Position numbers and translations under genes: made by a program. The notes under the pieces were generated by a model. That model searched no databases. It was not told where the DNA came from and was given only the letters and a program-made list of their open reading frames with translations. A stretch of DNA of 64,000 nucleotides, from contig RMBW01000014.1 in NCBI GenBank assembly GCA_004009845.1, positions 124,001-188,000 of the forward strand. Reading direction: 5' to 3'. The stretch comes from Davidsoniella eucalypti (taxonomy: Eukaryota; Ascomycota; Sordariomycetes; Microascales; Ceratocystidaceae). Of this stretch, positions 38,001-49,300 are shown one piece after another. Within the stretch, counting starts at the first letter, position 1; every line of letters starts with the position of its first letter.

Positions 38001-39390
38001 GATCTGGAACCCTACTGCCAAGGCTGCTGTTGCGCAGTCAGCGTCTGGTCCTTTTGGCTCCCCAATCACAGCATCGGCCATAGCTATAGCTGTAGGCGTC
38101 CCCGGCGCCACACCCAACTCAGCTATCCCGACTAGCATACCAAAGATCACGGCTACCGATGCCACTGCTCATGTCGAAAACGTCAACAGTGTCTATGTTC
38201 TCTTCGAGGTCGAGGATACAGGCAAGGGCTTAACAGAAGAGGAAACTCGCAGTCTCTTCAGCCGTTTCTACCAAGCCAACTCGCGTACCCACGTTCAATA
38301 CGGCGGATCCGGTCTTGGCCTCTTCATTTCTCGCCGGTTGACTGAGATGCAAAACGGTGCCATCGGCGTCAAGAGCAAGGCCGGCGAGGGCTCGACCTTT
38401 GCCTTCTACATCGAAGCGTCTGTGCCACAAGCGCCGGCCGTCGATGAACCACCACTGACCACCTCCTCAGTGCCCGCTGGTACCGACCAGGCCACTAGCC
38501 GCGGCCCGCTAGCTCACCACGGTAGCGTACGCAAGTCAACTACTACGGGAACAGAGGCTAAGCATGGCAAGAGACCATCTTTGTTCGCCAAGTTACGGGC
38601 GTGGCATCATAAGCCTAATCCTGCTGTGACTGGGCTGCAGTATGTGCTAGGCAGTAGCAGTGTGCTGATTGTCGAGGACAACGACATCAATGCGCGGCTA
38701 ACGAAGAAGGGTTTGACTGACTATGGCTTCAACGTCGACGTTGCCACGAACGGTATCGAAGCAGTTGAGAAGCTGACGGACCAATGCTCGGCCAAAGCGG
38801 CTAGTAGCGCGCTATCTTCGGCACTTTCTGGCACTTTAGAGACAGGAGGTCAGGTAGTGAGCTCCAGCCTTCCGATTGGCTTACAACTCCGACCGCCCGT
38901 ATTCACTGCATTCCGCTCTCGACGATCGTCGTCTTCCACAGCTACCGCCAACTCATCTGGCAACACTCACGCTAAGCCAAGTCACTCAGTCTCCTCTACA
39001 TCTCTCTCAAGCCTCGCTGCAGCTGCAGCCGCAGCACCACCAGCTTCTGTTATCGGCATGGTTCTCATGGATATTCACATGCCGTCCCAGGACGGACTGC
39101 AAACTACGCGCAAGATTCGCCAGTTGGAACGCGAAGGAAAGATTGTGGGTGCGTCGGGCGGACGACTTCCAATCATTGCTGTTAGTGGCTGTACACGTGA
39201 CGAGCAGCTGCAGGTTGCCCGTGAGGCTGGAATCGACGCCTTTATGGTCAAGCCGTTCCGTATTCCGGATTTACTAGAGACTATGAAGACGGTATCTCGA
39301 ACCATTGCGGAAGCTGCCGCGACAACGACAGAAGATGATGTCAATGTTTCGCAGCAGCCATCTAGAACAGAGAGACAACATAGCGTATAA
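35077..39390 (+). CDS. hybrid histidine kinase (PAS-PAS-HisKA-HATPase-REC)
   Basis: 1437 residues from the first in-frame ATG after the upstream stop; the true N-terminus is probably further 5'. TAA at 39388-39390. A His/Gln run lies near residue 8 and a Pro/Ser-rich region fills about 20-400. Numbering from ATG 35077: first PAS about 442-510 (GMCLSSPQGVIHFANNEWY), second PAS/PAC about 586-710 (ENATVGMYHTDNQG), HisKA with phospho-acceptor His739 in MTSHEMRNPLGAII, N-box INLLSNALKF at about 932, G1 DTGKGL at 1047, G2 GGSGLGLF at about 1076, and receiver from VLIVEDND (1196) with phospho-acceptor Asp1332 (LMDIHMP) and Lys1392 (VKPF). All catalytic residues are present. Long low-complexity inserts interrupt the DHp hairpin, the ATPase domain and the receiver. 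No membrane segment is seen, so a cytosolic sensor feeding a Ypd1/response-regulator phosphorelay is expected from the family; the signal is unknown. Confidence 0.93.
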   Translation: MDQTRPHEQHQHQHQHHVYQNQIEPLDHQEPLQNAFPQKQPHEDRPPPSQSPQPQLHVLPPYAEPAHTGIHEFIVDFLEADPRPTFVVKIPPTPPTPTSAAQMASAPILLPSPAGEQEPGSFSTASVSTLDDLDSDFSHSTHLSSLPESSSPRPSASEAEAATTITGQVSFVRASLMYCNPAFESHAALAPVADALRAGPAKAGADEGHDVFWKWILGFPDSDTSTTPRAVPSSSPSTALFKTTVHLGIAWTRHVVSQQWVIMSAKNIPQILHMPAPQADPPLSLGMTFSMAHAQPFSVPLPLSPPIQEVMIDFSTGTVPSPSSSTTSIDETDDDHESTILQAGPLFTDQAKDTDGDDPRDSFSMLNDGHSPAADNNDTLQPHDTPMDLDSAINNLYVSGPTDHRHQRSTLLFNDNLAHHAFGSKSHDIAVVHQLQHVAEILPLGMCLSSPQGVIHFANNEWYRISGMPRNATELISCVADEHHLNFERAFDQLNTEDTVVFEFRVKRYGTPEHPLQEENYDSENEDNISERIAQGERYMMATAKAERRPNGRVMRVLTCLSDVTAQKRSSAAAWRRAQEAENLKRLAENATVGMYHTDNQGRLFSANDVFFKLTGQPRVDMQENEIYLWDLAFPDEENGSFEDRLKYVATSGRPWTNEVRLKTTWMADDGYGGRRPAPRWVVATVLPLRDHNGVVSSFTGCISDISHQKWQIERERQRKEEAIESKRQQENFIDMTSHEMRNPLGAIIQCADDIVNTLGKILEESDVVSSLTLHSCGSTSVDSHHHDTSVVSTPPAVAAAIARASSPPAHNRSSSIVGMSPRQGAASTPQARRLQMIEDCMEDAETIVACAQHQKRIVDDILTLSKLDAKLLMVTPISVDPLDMVRKAIKMFEAEARRVDIKLGFAVDQSFTSLGLPILDFDPSRVTQVLINLLSNALKFTQNRPRRDITVRLKASKTRPDTSFSSVNFIKRMSIWNPTAKAAVAQSASGPFGSPITASAIAIAVGVPGATPNSAIPTSIPKITATDATAHVENVNSVYVLFEVEDTGKGLTEEETRSLFSRFYQANSRTHVQYGGSGLGLFISRRLTEMQNGAIGVKSKAGEGSTFAFYIEASVPQAPAVDEPPLTTSSVPAGTDQATSRGPLAHHGSVRKSTTTGTEAKHGKRPSLFAKLRAWHHKPNPAVTGLQYVLGSSSVLIVEDNDINARLTKKGLTDYGFNVDVATNGIEAVEKLTDQCSAKAASSALSSALSGTLETGGQVVSSSLPIGLQLRPPVFTAFRSRRSSSSTATANSSGNTHAKPSHSVSSTSLSSLAAAAAAAPPASVIGMVLMDIHMPSQDGLQTTRKIRQLEREGKIVGASGGRLPIIAVSGCTRDEQLQVAREAGIDAFMVKPFRIPDLLETMKTVSRTIAEAAATTTEDDVNVSQQPSRTERQHSV

Positions 39391-41196
39391 GCGCCTCGGT
39401 CCTCCATTTTCTTTATTTTTATATTTTTTTTTGTGTTTATCCTTGACGAGGTATTCTTTTTCTCGTATATTAGCATGGGTTTTTTTCTTTTTTACAACTT
39501 GGGAAAAAAAAAGCTTTGGTTTGCTTTTTTTTTTCTTTTCTTTTCTTTTCTTTCTTTTCTATCTGTTTTCGCTCCGCTCTATACCTCTACGCATGATTCA
39601 GTGCGCTTTTTGTCACTTTTTACACGATTATTCTCTTCTCTTGATACCAGAATTTCTCCTTTTACCATTTTTAAGAAGGAGACTTTTATTACTCTCTCTG
39701 CTTATCTCTTTTTTTTTCGTCTCTTAACTTTATAGAGTTATCGTCTTTTTTGTTCATTTTTCTACTTCTCTTTTCTATTCCCCAATACATCGCAAAGCCG
39801 CGCTTCGACACGAACTTTTTTTTTTATCTTCTTTGACGTCTCTTTTTTTTGCATACTTCTTTCTTCATTTCTGGTCTTACTGTTTTCATCTTTAGTATTG
39901 CGTCGCACCATATACACTGTCTTGTTATTGATCATTCATTGTCAAGCTTCAGGCTTGAATTTTGAGATCCCGCCTCTCTTTTCTTTCCCTATCCTCATTT
40001 TCTTGATTATTTATTCATGTATAGAATTCGCATTTGCTCTTTCCTATCTTTGTGTCATTTAAGTTGCTTACTAGTGAAAATACTACTACTATTACTCCTA
40101 TGGTTGCTCAACTGTAAACTGAAATATAATATAATATACATATATTGTGCATCGTCACATCATAAAGCCATTTTGCGGTGAATATATTCTCGATTAAACT
40201 TAGACTATCGGTAGACACTGCTACAGCTCCATCCGAGAATATACTCTCTGTGATGTCTCTCTTGTTTTGATTTCAAACCGGTATAGAATGGTTGGTTTCG
40301 AAGCTGAGTAATCCCAATGTCTGACGAAATGATATTTTGTATCACATGAACATTGCTCTTCACATTCGTTGTCATACAATCATTGACCGACATCATGATT
40401 TCTTCGTAGACCACAGAAACCTATTCTTGATCGATTCGTTTATCGCTAGTTTCCAAATCACTATGACACCCAGGTTATTTTGGTTTGATATTTAATGTTC
40501 TGGCTAGTTTCGTAACGTTGAGTTTATTAGTTACATACTGTTACACAAAGTATGGTCAAAAACCCTTATTGTAGTAGGATAAGTAATTACCTGTATTGTT
40601 CACTTTTGTGAAAAGTATATTCAGATTTTGGATTAATAAGACTTGGATCAAAGTTTATAGGAGAGTAGCAGAGACTTTTTTATCATTAGATAGCGTATCT
40701 ATTGTACATAATATCTGATCACCATCCGTAATATATACCATGTTTATACATCTATCATGTTTCGTAGGTCATTCATTGATATAGAGAATGCATTGATAGA
40801 TTTTATCTTTGGTAGTAAGATTAGAGTATGGTAAGCGGCTACCCCCACAGAACGACTTCAAAGGTTGCAATGAGAAATTGGGGGAAAAAAAGACAAAAAT
40901 GTTAAAGTGAATAAATAATACATACACCCTTTCTTTCTTTGATGTCATTTAGCTGTGCAGGTGGTGGAGGCAAGTATCTTGATGTTCTGCTGATAGAAAA
41001 GAAATGGATAAAGATAATCTTGGGTATCGTAAACGTCTTTAGTAGAATGAAGAAAACAAGATAAAGAATTTGGCAATAAAGACATGGTCTTTGACAGCAA
41101 GATGGTGTGCGACCTGTACAAACCAAAAAACAACATAGCTATTCTACCTTCTATAACTAGTGCCCTTCTGTATGTTACTTGTTAACAGGAGGTTCA
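39391..41196. other. intergenic between histidine kinase and MFS gene
   Basis: About 1.8 kb that holds the 3' ends of two convergent genes. The first 500 bases after the kinase stop are strongly T/C-rich and probably 3' UTR. No gene recognised. Confidence 0.45.
39514..39560. repeat. (TTTTC)n pyrimidine microsatellite
   Basis: Tandem TTTTC units in the 3' flank of the histidine kinase. A shorter run of the same unit occurs at about 54493-54514, upstream of the polyketide synthase. Confidence 0.75.
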
Positions 41197-43383
41197 TCAG
41201 AGGCGGAAACGCCGCGACCGATAAGAGCGGATACTACCCATGTCACTCATTTCAGTTGCTGTCTCGGTGCTATTTCGGATGTCTTTATGCTGATGTTCTG
41301 CTAGGACTGACATCGCAACGGGATTTTTCTCCCATGCCATTAGTGAGATTAGAACCATGGCTACCGCAACGTAGACCATGATGCGCGTTTCTTGCGCGAA
41401 TGTGTCAGCATATTTTTCCTTGGCCTCTTGTGATATATGCGTAGATGGTTCAAGCTCTAGGCTGGAAAGCGGGCTATCAGTAGCTGTACTGCGAAGGTGG
41501 GTGACGATAGTGAGCATGATCAGTCCAAAACATCCACCTAGAACACGAGCTTGGGCAACAGCACCCTGCGCAGAAGCGAGATCTTCATTGCGAATTTGAA
41601 GGGCTGCAATGATGGTTGACGCGCCAAAACACATACCAACCCCAAGACCAATTATAGCTTGAAAGGCATACTGTGGTCTGACGTCAGAGTCTGCCTTTGA
41701 GAAGGTTGTCATCAAACCAAGTCCTAAAAGTTGTAGACACGAGGATATGATGAGAGTGATTGATGTATTGTTGCGTTTACTGGACAGTGCGCCCGCCATA
41801 AAAGATCCGACAGCGCATGAACCAAGAAGTGGAAGAAGATGTAGGCCGGCAAGAAGAGCTGTGTCACCATTGATAACTTGGAACCGTTCAGGGATTGCAA
41901 CTGTTAGAGCAAAATATGGGAAACCTGATAGCATGGTGACACTACGACATATTGTTAGTACAAGACGAACCAGAAAACAGAGGAAACCCAGCACAGGGCA
42001 GTACAAAGAGGAAAGAATCAAGAATAAAGAAAAACTGGTTTGGCTTACATAACACAGAAGATAAACACCCTGCGGAAAAATAGCCTAAGCGGGAATACTG
42101 GTGCGATATGTGCAAAATAGCGGCGTCCGAGTAGAGCCTGCCACACCACAAAGCCAATAGCACACAAGAACGAGAAAACTAGGGCAGTGACTATGCTTGG
42201 AGAGTCCCAGGTTGAGACACCAGATCCAGCCTGCTGCAAAACAAAGACCATGAGGCAGCAGGAACACAGAAGCGTGCCACTGCCGATGAAGTCGATGCTG
42301 GAAAACGAACTCCACGTATAGCGCCCTAGAGGAGAATCTATCTCACGAATGGACACGGGCCAGGAGAGTGTTAGGAGCATGGAGATGGCGATACCCGCGG
42401 GGATACTATGATAAGGCGTTAGTGGTACATGTGCTATGAGAGAATGTGGTGGTTATCTTTGTAGGAGATACGTACTTCATGTTGAAGATCCAGCGCCACC
42501 CTGCATAGTAGGAGATAATGCCACCCAGAATTGGCCCCGAGACTAAAGCCACAGCAAGTGTGATGCCAATCATGGCGCCCACTAAACTTGGAGTGCGGAT
42601 AGGGCCCATTTCAACAACGGCAATCTGGGCAAGACTATATAAGCCTGAGCCACCAATGCCTTGAAAGGCTCGACATATAATGCTACAAGAAACGTTAATG
42701 CTGAGCGATATTGGTTCATGGTTCAAATATACTCACAGTTGCTTCATGCTATTGCTCGCACCACAGCCCATGGAGAAGCAGTTGAAGATGACCCATGAAA
42801 TTAACAGGACGTCTCGTCGACCGTATATATCACTGAGTCGAGAGATACACACGGCAAAGCCTAGTTAGTTAGCAAGGGCATGATCTGCTATTATGGTGAA
42901 AATGAAATAGACGAACTAACCCATGTAAGTCAGTAGATAGGCGAGGATGATCCACGACGTGTTAATAGAGTCGTTGAATTCTCGGGAAATTGTAACTAGC
43001 GATGTCGAGACGATTCCTGCGTCTAGACTTGATACAAATAGCCCAAGTAGACATCTTAGTCGCCAGGCCTAGTCAGCAGGGATTCGTAACTACGCTCTTC
43101 TAGCATAAGACAAGAAGAAGAGATATGAAGAGAGATAGACTTACCCCACCATGATGACAGTCTGTCGTGCGCGTGTGAGCTGCGGGCCTTCTATGTGGAC
43201 AATGTCAATGGTAGTAGAACGACTCCTCCGGTCTCTAGGCGGTGGGCCAGCGCTCTGGCCATTCTGTGACGAAGCCATGATAGGTGGTGGCGTTGGCAAT
43301 CGAGGAAGCTCTGTTAGAATAGCGAAATCACTGAACGAGAGATTTGGGTAGGGAAGAGAAAATCGGGCGGTTGGATTCGGCAT
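41197..43383 (-). CDS. MFS transporter, 14-TM drug:H+ antiporter (DHA2-like)
   Basis: Model complement(join(41197..41941, 42049..42405, 42476..42682, 42737..42860, 42921..43054, 43145..43383)); 1806 nt, 601 residues, frame kept throughout. Five introns of 54-107 nt, each with a good GTRNGT-type donor and CTAAC/AACGT-like branch. ATG 43383. Seen: a hydrophilic N-tail, LFVSSLDAGIVSTSL (the first-helix Asp motif of DHA2 exporters), the loop LSDIYGRRDVLL (MFS motif A), ICRAFQGIGGSGLYSLA (motif B with Arg), and IGITLAVALVSGPILGGII with GWRWIFNM (motif C region). A second half follows from MLSGFPYFALTVAIPERFQ, and the C-tail is Ser/Arg-rich. The family exports small toxic molecules across the plasma membrane using the proton gradient. 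The substrate is unknown. It is 11 kb from the polyketide synthase, too far to assume a shared role. Confidence 0.93.
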
Positions 43384-46300
43384 GGTGACAGTCGAAGATA
43401 AAGCAAAAAGAAGACCAATATTTAGAGGATGAACAAGTAGCTAGGCAGCGCACAAACAGACGAAATCGCCAATAGCCTTGTTTGAAGGCAAGCGAGCTGG
43501 CTCTAACCCCAAAAGAGTGCGCTTGGTTAGGCTCTAGAACGGCTAGATTTATAAAAGGGCTGAATGTCGGCAAGGCTGTGCCAATCTGATTAGCATCACA
43601 TGGAGAATCAAAAACCGAAATCAAAGTCACAGCCTGATTTTAACGGCAGGAACTTGGAGAGGTGGTGACGGCAATCGGATCGGAAAGAACTAACTAGTTG
43701 CTTATTGCGGCCGCCGACCAAGAAAAGAAAGCGGCAGGTGCGCACGGCTGAGAAGGTGTAGTAAGAACGGGCAATTGCTATATTGGGATTGTGCTGTGTC
43801 ACAAAAAGGTGAAGGTTGATATGGCGTTGATGACGACGATGTAGATGTATTGGGCTTCGTGTTGGTTGTGGCGTTGGGCACGGAATGCAGCTGGTTGACA
43901 CTAGAGTCGAAGTGGAAAAAGAGACCGAGAATGGATGTGATCGATGTTGAGGATGCAAGCAAGCGTCTTTTCTTCTTTTAGGACTGGGGTTGGGCCGCAT
44001 GAAGATGTGAGGGCCAAAGATAAAGAAGAGGGAGGGGCTTAGTGATGTGATATGAGCAGTGAGTAGTTAGCTCCCTTCGTGATAACTGCGTTGTTGTAGC
44101 GGGGGGAGGGGTGGGGGGTGTCTAGAAGATAGTTTGCAACTATGACAGTTTCTATGAGTGTGGACGCTTTGAAAGAGGTTAGTCAGATATTCCGTAGACG
44201 AGAGGATGTAACCATGAATAACGATTTGGAAAGATAACAGAGACTAAGTTGGGCAGACAGAAGAGTGATGGAGATAGAGCAGATTATTTGGCTAGTGAAA
44301 AGAGAAGAAGACAGTAGTGTCTGGAGCCGAAAGTAGCGAGAACGGCCAAGCGAAGCACTAGAATATCATCTGTATCAGATCCGTGCTTCAGTCTGCGGCA
44401 AACAGTGAATGCGATATACTCACTGTACATCAGCAACGTGACAAATCGCATACGCCCCGATATATACAGAGGACATGTAGTTCTGACAGTGGAATGGTAA
44501 AAAAGGCTTCTTTTAGACGAATTAGGCGTGCTACAATATCTCTTGTGAGAATTTGAGTGGGTGCGGTGGGGAAAGGGTAGGAAGAGCTAATAGAGCTGGA
44601 ACTTTACAGTATAACAGGATAAATTGGTGTTTGAATGGCGAATAGGTAGAAGTCTAGAGGCCATCAAGATTGATTGAGACGCAAGGAAGCTCGGACACAG
44701 GCCAATATAGCACCACAGTAGCCGGTTCAGTACCTCTAGATGGTATGGTTAAGGTATGGGAGGAGTTAAATCAACGAGCCATATATGGCCCGAAGCCCGG
44801 ATGGAAATTGGGTGCTGGTGGCAGCAGATTGCATCGGAAGTAAGCACTGGCTACGTCTTTAGGACGATGGACGTATGCAGATATTGGTAGCCTTTACATA
44901 TTCTTGTAATAAAGTGTGAAAACTGACAGGAAGAAAGCTAAGGAAAGGAGGAGGGAACCAGTCGTGGGTGTTCTATCGGGTACTTTAACTTAGGAGGTGT
45001 GTAGACAAGCGAGAAGGAACCAAGGAGAAATCATGGGTTTGGCTCTATGTTGTTGCAACACAAGCTCTTGTAGGCATAGGCAAAGCTAGTCACTAAGACT
45101 GCGAGCAATTAAGAACGAAAAGGTGTAGAACATATCGGTCTCTACAGTAGTATACCTTCTAAACTTAGAATATGGCTGACTCAATTCGATAGATGGATAT
45201 GTGGCAGTGTCTGTTTGACTACTTGAGCTCCGAATGGCGTCTGCCTCTCCCTTGATTGCTTTTTTTACATTTTTCTTTTACAGAGCATTTACATGGCATT
45301 GCTTCGTTAGACAGCATATTCCAACTTACCAGTAGTGCAAGACAGCGGATCGCATATCGACGGGCAGCTGCTTGATGTTGACTCTCGATTTACAGTCACA
45401 GGATGGGCCAAAAGAGCCGGAAGGACCAAGGTGGGGGATACTAGGCCAAGGGGGGCGGTAGCTATTATCGTTCTTTTGATAGTTTGTTTATATCTTTGGG
45501 ACGAGCAGCTTCCGTGCCGTTCTATGCCAACGACAGGTATAAAAGAAAAAGAAGCATCCGGGACGGAAATGCACGATCAGAGGGTGTCTTCCCGCTTACG
45601 GTAGCGGGTACCAAATAAAGAAATCAAGACGAACAAGCAAACACTAGTCTTGGCGATTCTCGTCTTCTTCGTAGATGGGCTTCGTGTGGTATTTTTGTTT
45701 TTCGGTGTTTACTGCTGGTCAACAATTTGTCAGCGGCAATATTGTCACACTCTTGAACAGCAAATACGGGATTGCTAATGGTAGCACCTTTGCTCGCGGT
45801 ACTATTGTGGCCTGCCCTTTGGTGGCTATTTCAGGCCGCAAATGGAAAAAAAGAGCAGCTGGAAAAGTGCAACTGGGGGGGGAAAGCATAGGTGATGCCG
45901 AACAAGCCAAAGATTTCTGCAGAACCACCGCAGAATGGCCTAAAGGACAGACTCTGGGATGCAAATGGCGTAGAACAAGGTGCCAAAGGACTTGAGTCTT
46001 TATATATAGTAACAACCCCCAGAGAGTGGACGAGAAAGAATTCTTTAATCACGAGCCAAGAACGGCGCCATTTGGCATTCTAATGAGCCTTTGTACTAGA
46101 TCACTATTTCTGCCGTTTCAAGTAAGCCCGAGAGGGTTTGCAGTCTGCTGGCATAATGTAAACAACGACGATAAGATGAAAATGGGCCAAAAAAGAAATG
46201 TACGACGTGGCCCGTCTTGCTATGAACCCCAGCAAGTCATTAGTCCTGAAGCTTTGGCTCGCGGTGCCTTAATCACTCGATCAAGTGAGCGTTCTGTTCC

Positions 46301-49300
46301 TTGTTTTGTTCTACAATGCCTGTCTTCTGTTGTTATCCTGAGCGGATTTGTCTCGTATGAAAAGGCTTTTACTCTGCAAACGAGCCGTATAGCTGTGCTT
46401 TTTCGATCCTGTTCCAGCGCTATTTTCGGCTTTGTTATGTTCTAGTAGATTGGCTATTGGCTTTTGATCCGCGTACTTTCACACAGTTCGTGGAACATTG
46501 GGACTAAAAAGTGAGGAAACAGAACCGAAAATCCATCGATATCTCTCTTGACTATCCCGGGCAAAATAGAAGCGATTTGTCTCGCTCTTCAACATACATG
46601 TAAGTTTTGTGCGGATTCTTTTGATTTTGTTACCAAGTCCTCGCTATTACCATTGAAGATAGCCTTGAGGACATAGATAGACTTGTAATAGAATGCCGTT
46701 GCCTGAATTAGCTTCAAGTATAAATCTAGCGTACTTTGGAGACAAACGCGTAGACTAAGTCGCTGAAAGAATGGCACTAGTCCCTTGTTGGGTGGAGGAG
46801 CCAGGATTTGTCCACCATCACAGCACATCACATCTGATCCGTCACTGTCATAGGCGTGCTTCGATGCATCCATCACAAGTGCCAGTCTCGGATGAGAGGA
46901 GAAGCTTGGCTTCCACGGTGGGCCTACGAGGTCTAGAAACGGTCTCGAAAGCACTAGAGTCACGGCATAGGGAGTTGACTATTACGAGGCCTATGGGCCG
47001 CTTTGCAGTTGAGACTTATTCCCTAGACGAACGACAAGTATCTGCCTTTCGTCTCAAATCATAGAATATAGCCTTTGATCTATGCTCTTATCACTTATCA
47101 GTTCACACACACCACGAACCACAAACAGGCCATGCCAACGCGGCATTATACAGTCTACGTATAGTTGCAGATTGGCGATTTAAAAACTACACACTCAATT
47201 ACGGCTCTGGATTCAGTTTTTACGTGACACGACGACCAAGCCATCACCAGGCTTAGCTAGACTAACAGACGAGATTAATTCTACGGACAATTTTCCTCTG
47301 AAAAAGAAAAACCTAGCCCGTCCTATTTATATTGTGCGGTAAATCACTTCTCGTTTGCATAGCTCTTCAGGAAAACTAGGCGAGACTTACTACAAGCCTA
47401 CCACCGAGCTGGCTCGCTTCAGTCAGCCTTGTCTCGATGGTATTAATTTCAGAACGCGAGACAAGGAGAATGTGGTTACACTAATCAAATGACTAAGCCG
47501 ACTCGTTTTGCTACTGCGGTATCTGAAGTGAGCAAGTGAACGATACGCAATAAGGCCCTCGATCGGGCCAAGTGCTCACATTTGAAGATACATTGAGTTG
47601 TTATTCTTTAGTCTTGTTCAGATGTTCGAGAAATCCTTATATATGCTGCATTTGCATCTATACAATGCATATTTCGTGTACTATCCACAGCATGAAGACG
47701 CCAAGCAGATATTATGCACTAGATACGAACAGACCGAAAGTATCCATCACCCACCGTTGCGGGTCGATGTTCGGTTTAGAATCAGCTGATACCAACACTA
47801 TGTCCCTAGCAGCCACGTGCAGTATATGGCGTAAAGTAGGCTGTGGAGATTGTTCACAGACTTTTCTTTCGCCTATAACATCACCTGGGTAGCTGTTTAA
47901 CAGATTTGAATTCATTTTTGTGGCCCATTGTTTTTCCATACTTTGTTCTCATATAATGTCCCATCTGCTATTTCTAGCTTGTCATGTTGCACTATTAATA
48001 TGAAGATAAAGCTCCATAGTAGTCCCATATATATCTCGCTAGTATTTATGTCTACAACTCTATCTTTGCCTCTTTAGTTAATGTTGTGAGTGACAAAAAA
48101 TGATAGAGGAAATACTCTAATATTTTGCTTTTTTTGGTTGATATTTATTTTTCATATCTATGACACAGCTTTACTTCAATGCTAAGCCATTCAAAGCGTC
48201 GGCCCGTCTTGGGTTACGACCCTTATTCTCAAAGATTGTTGTGGGTGTAACCTCGGTCAACGTTTCATGCCTACTGCGAAGTATTATTAACCCTATATTT
48301 ATGGCTTATAAGAGCTCATATATCACGATGGCAACTTAGTATAGACGTCGTATAAAGATCACAAGTTATGGTTTTTTGCATCGATACTTGGGCTTTTTTA
48401 CGTTGTGCTTTCACTATTGACCTGTCCATCATTCCCTTCTACATAATTTCATGGCAAAGATGGCAGTTAGTTGAGATAATACGCAGACCATCCCCAAGTT
48501 TTGTATCTAGAAGCATTACATATTTTTATTTTCTGGACATCGATATTCTAGCGCGTAATGTTTCCCTAATTAGTTGTAGCGTTGGTTTTTTTGCGTGCTA
48601 TGTTGGACAACAATGCCGCTTCTTGGAACATACTGGCATATGTTATTCTCTCTTTTGATTCCTTTTGGCTCCTTTTGACTCGTTATATTTTATTTTCCTA
48701 CTAGGTTTTAAACTTTACGCTACACGAAGAGGGGGAATAGTATAAGAGCCAAAATCAGTGCAAGAATCATAGTCGCTTCAGATCAGGAGCCCCGAGCTTT
48801 AAAGGATCGTAGGGTGTTGACCGAGTTCTGACAAAATCTCCGGTAAGCTTAGAGAAAGAAGACTAAACTAGATAAAATACTAGAAATTGATTAAAACTCA
48901 AGAAGTTCGGAGTTGTTTCTATGGTACATGATATCAAAGGTGTTATCAATGCCGTGTGTTGGTTCTATGAACATATGTAAAGATACTAATGTTGTTGCCA
49001 TTAGGGTTATTCTGTGATTAGGGCTGTGACTTATACACATGATAGGCCGATTTACAGTATATAAAAGACTTTACAGTCACGGCCGAGAACTGGTCAACTT
49101 GAATACAAGGCTTATGTCATGGCTAAATAGTCTGATACTTCATTTAACTAATAGATCCGTCATACCTTGCCACCAACAATTCTATCTGAGCAAGCGTTGA
49201 ATATGGTAGGTGTACAAACCAATGACGGCATATCAGACTGTGAGAAGTAGATAGACCAAATATAAAACTCATTTATTTTTTCAATGATATTTTCGACATA

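Noticed and set aside
43608..44000. Minus-strand frame of 130 codons upstream of the MFS gene
   Set aside because: His/Ser/Pro-rich without a domain, lying in the expected leader or promoter of the MFS gene.
45335..47064. Cluster of 60-140 codon frames on both strands
   Set aside because: Overlapping frames on opposite strands, no recognisable motif, no consistent splice structure.
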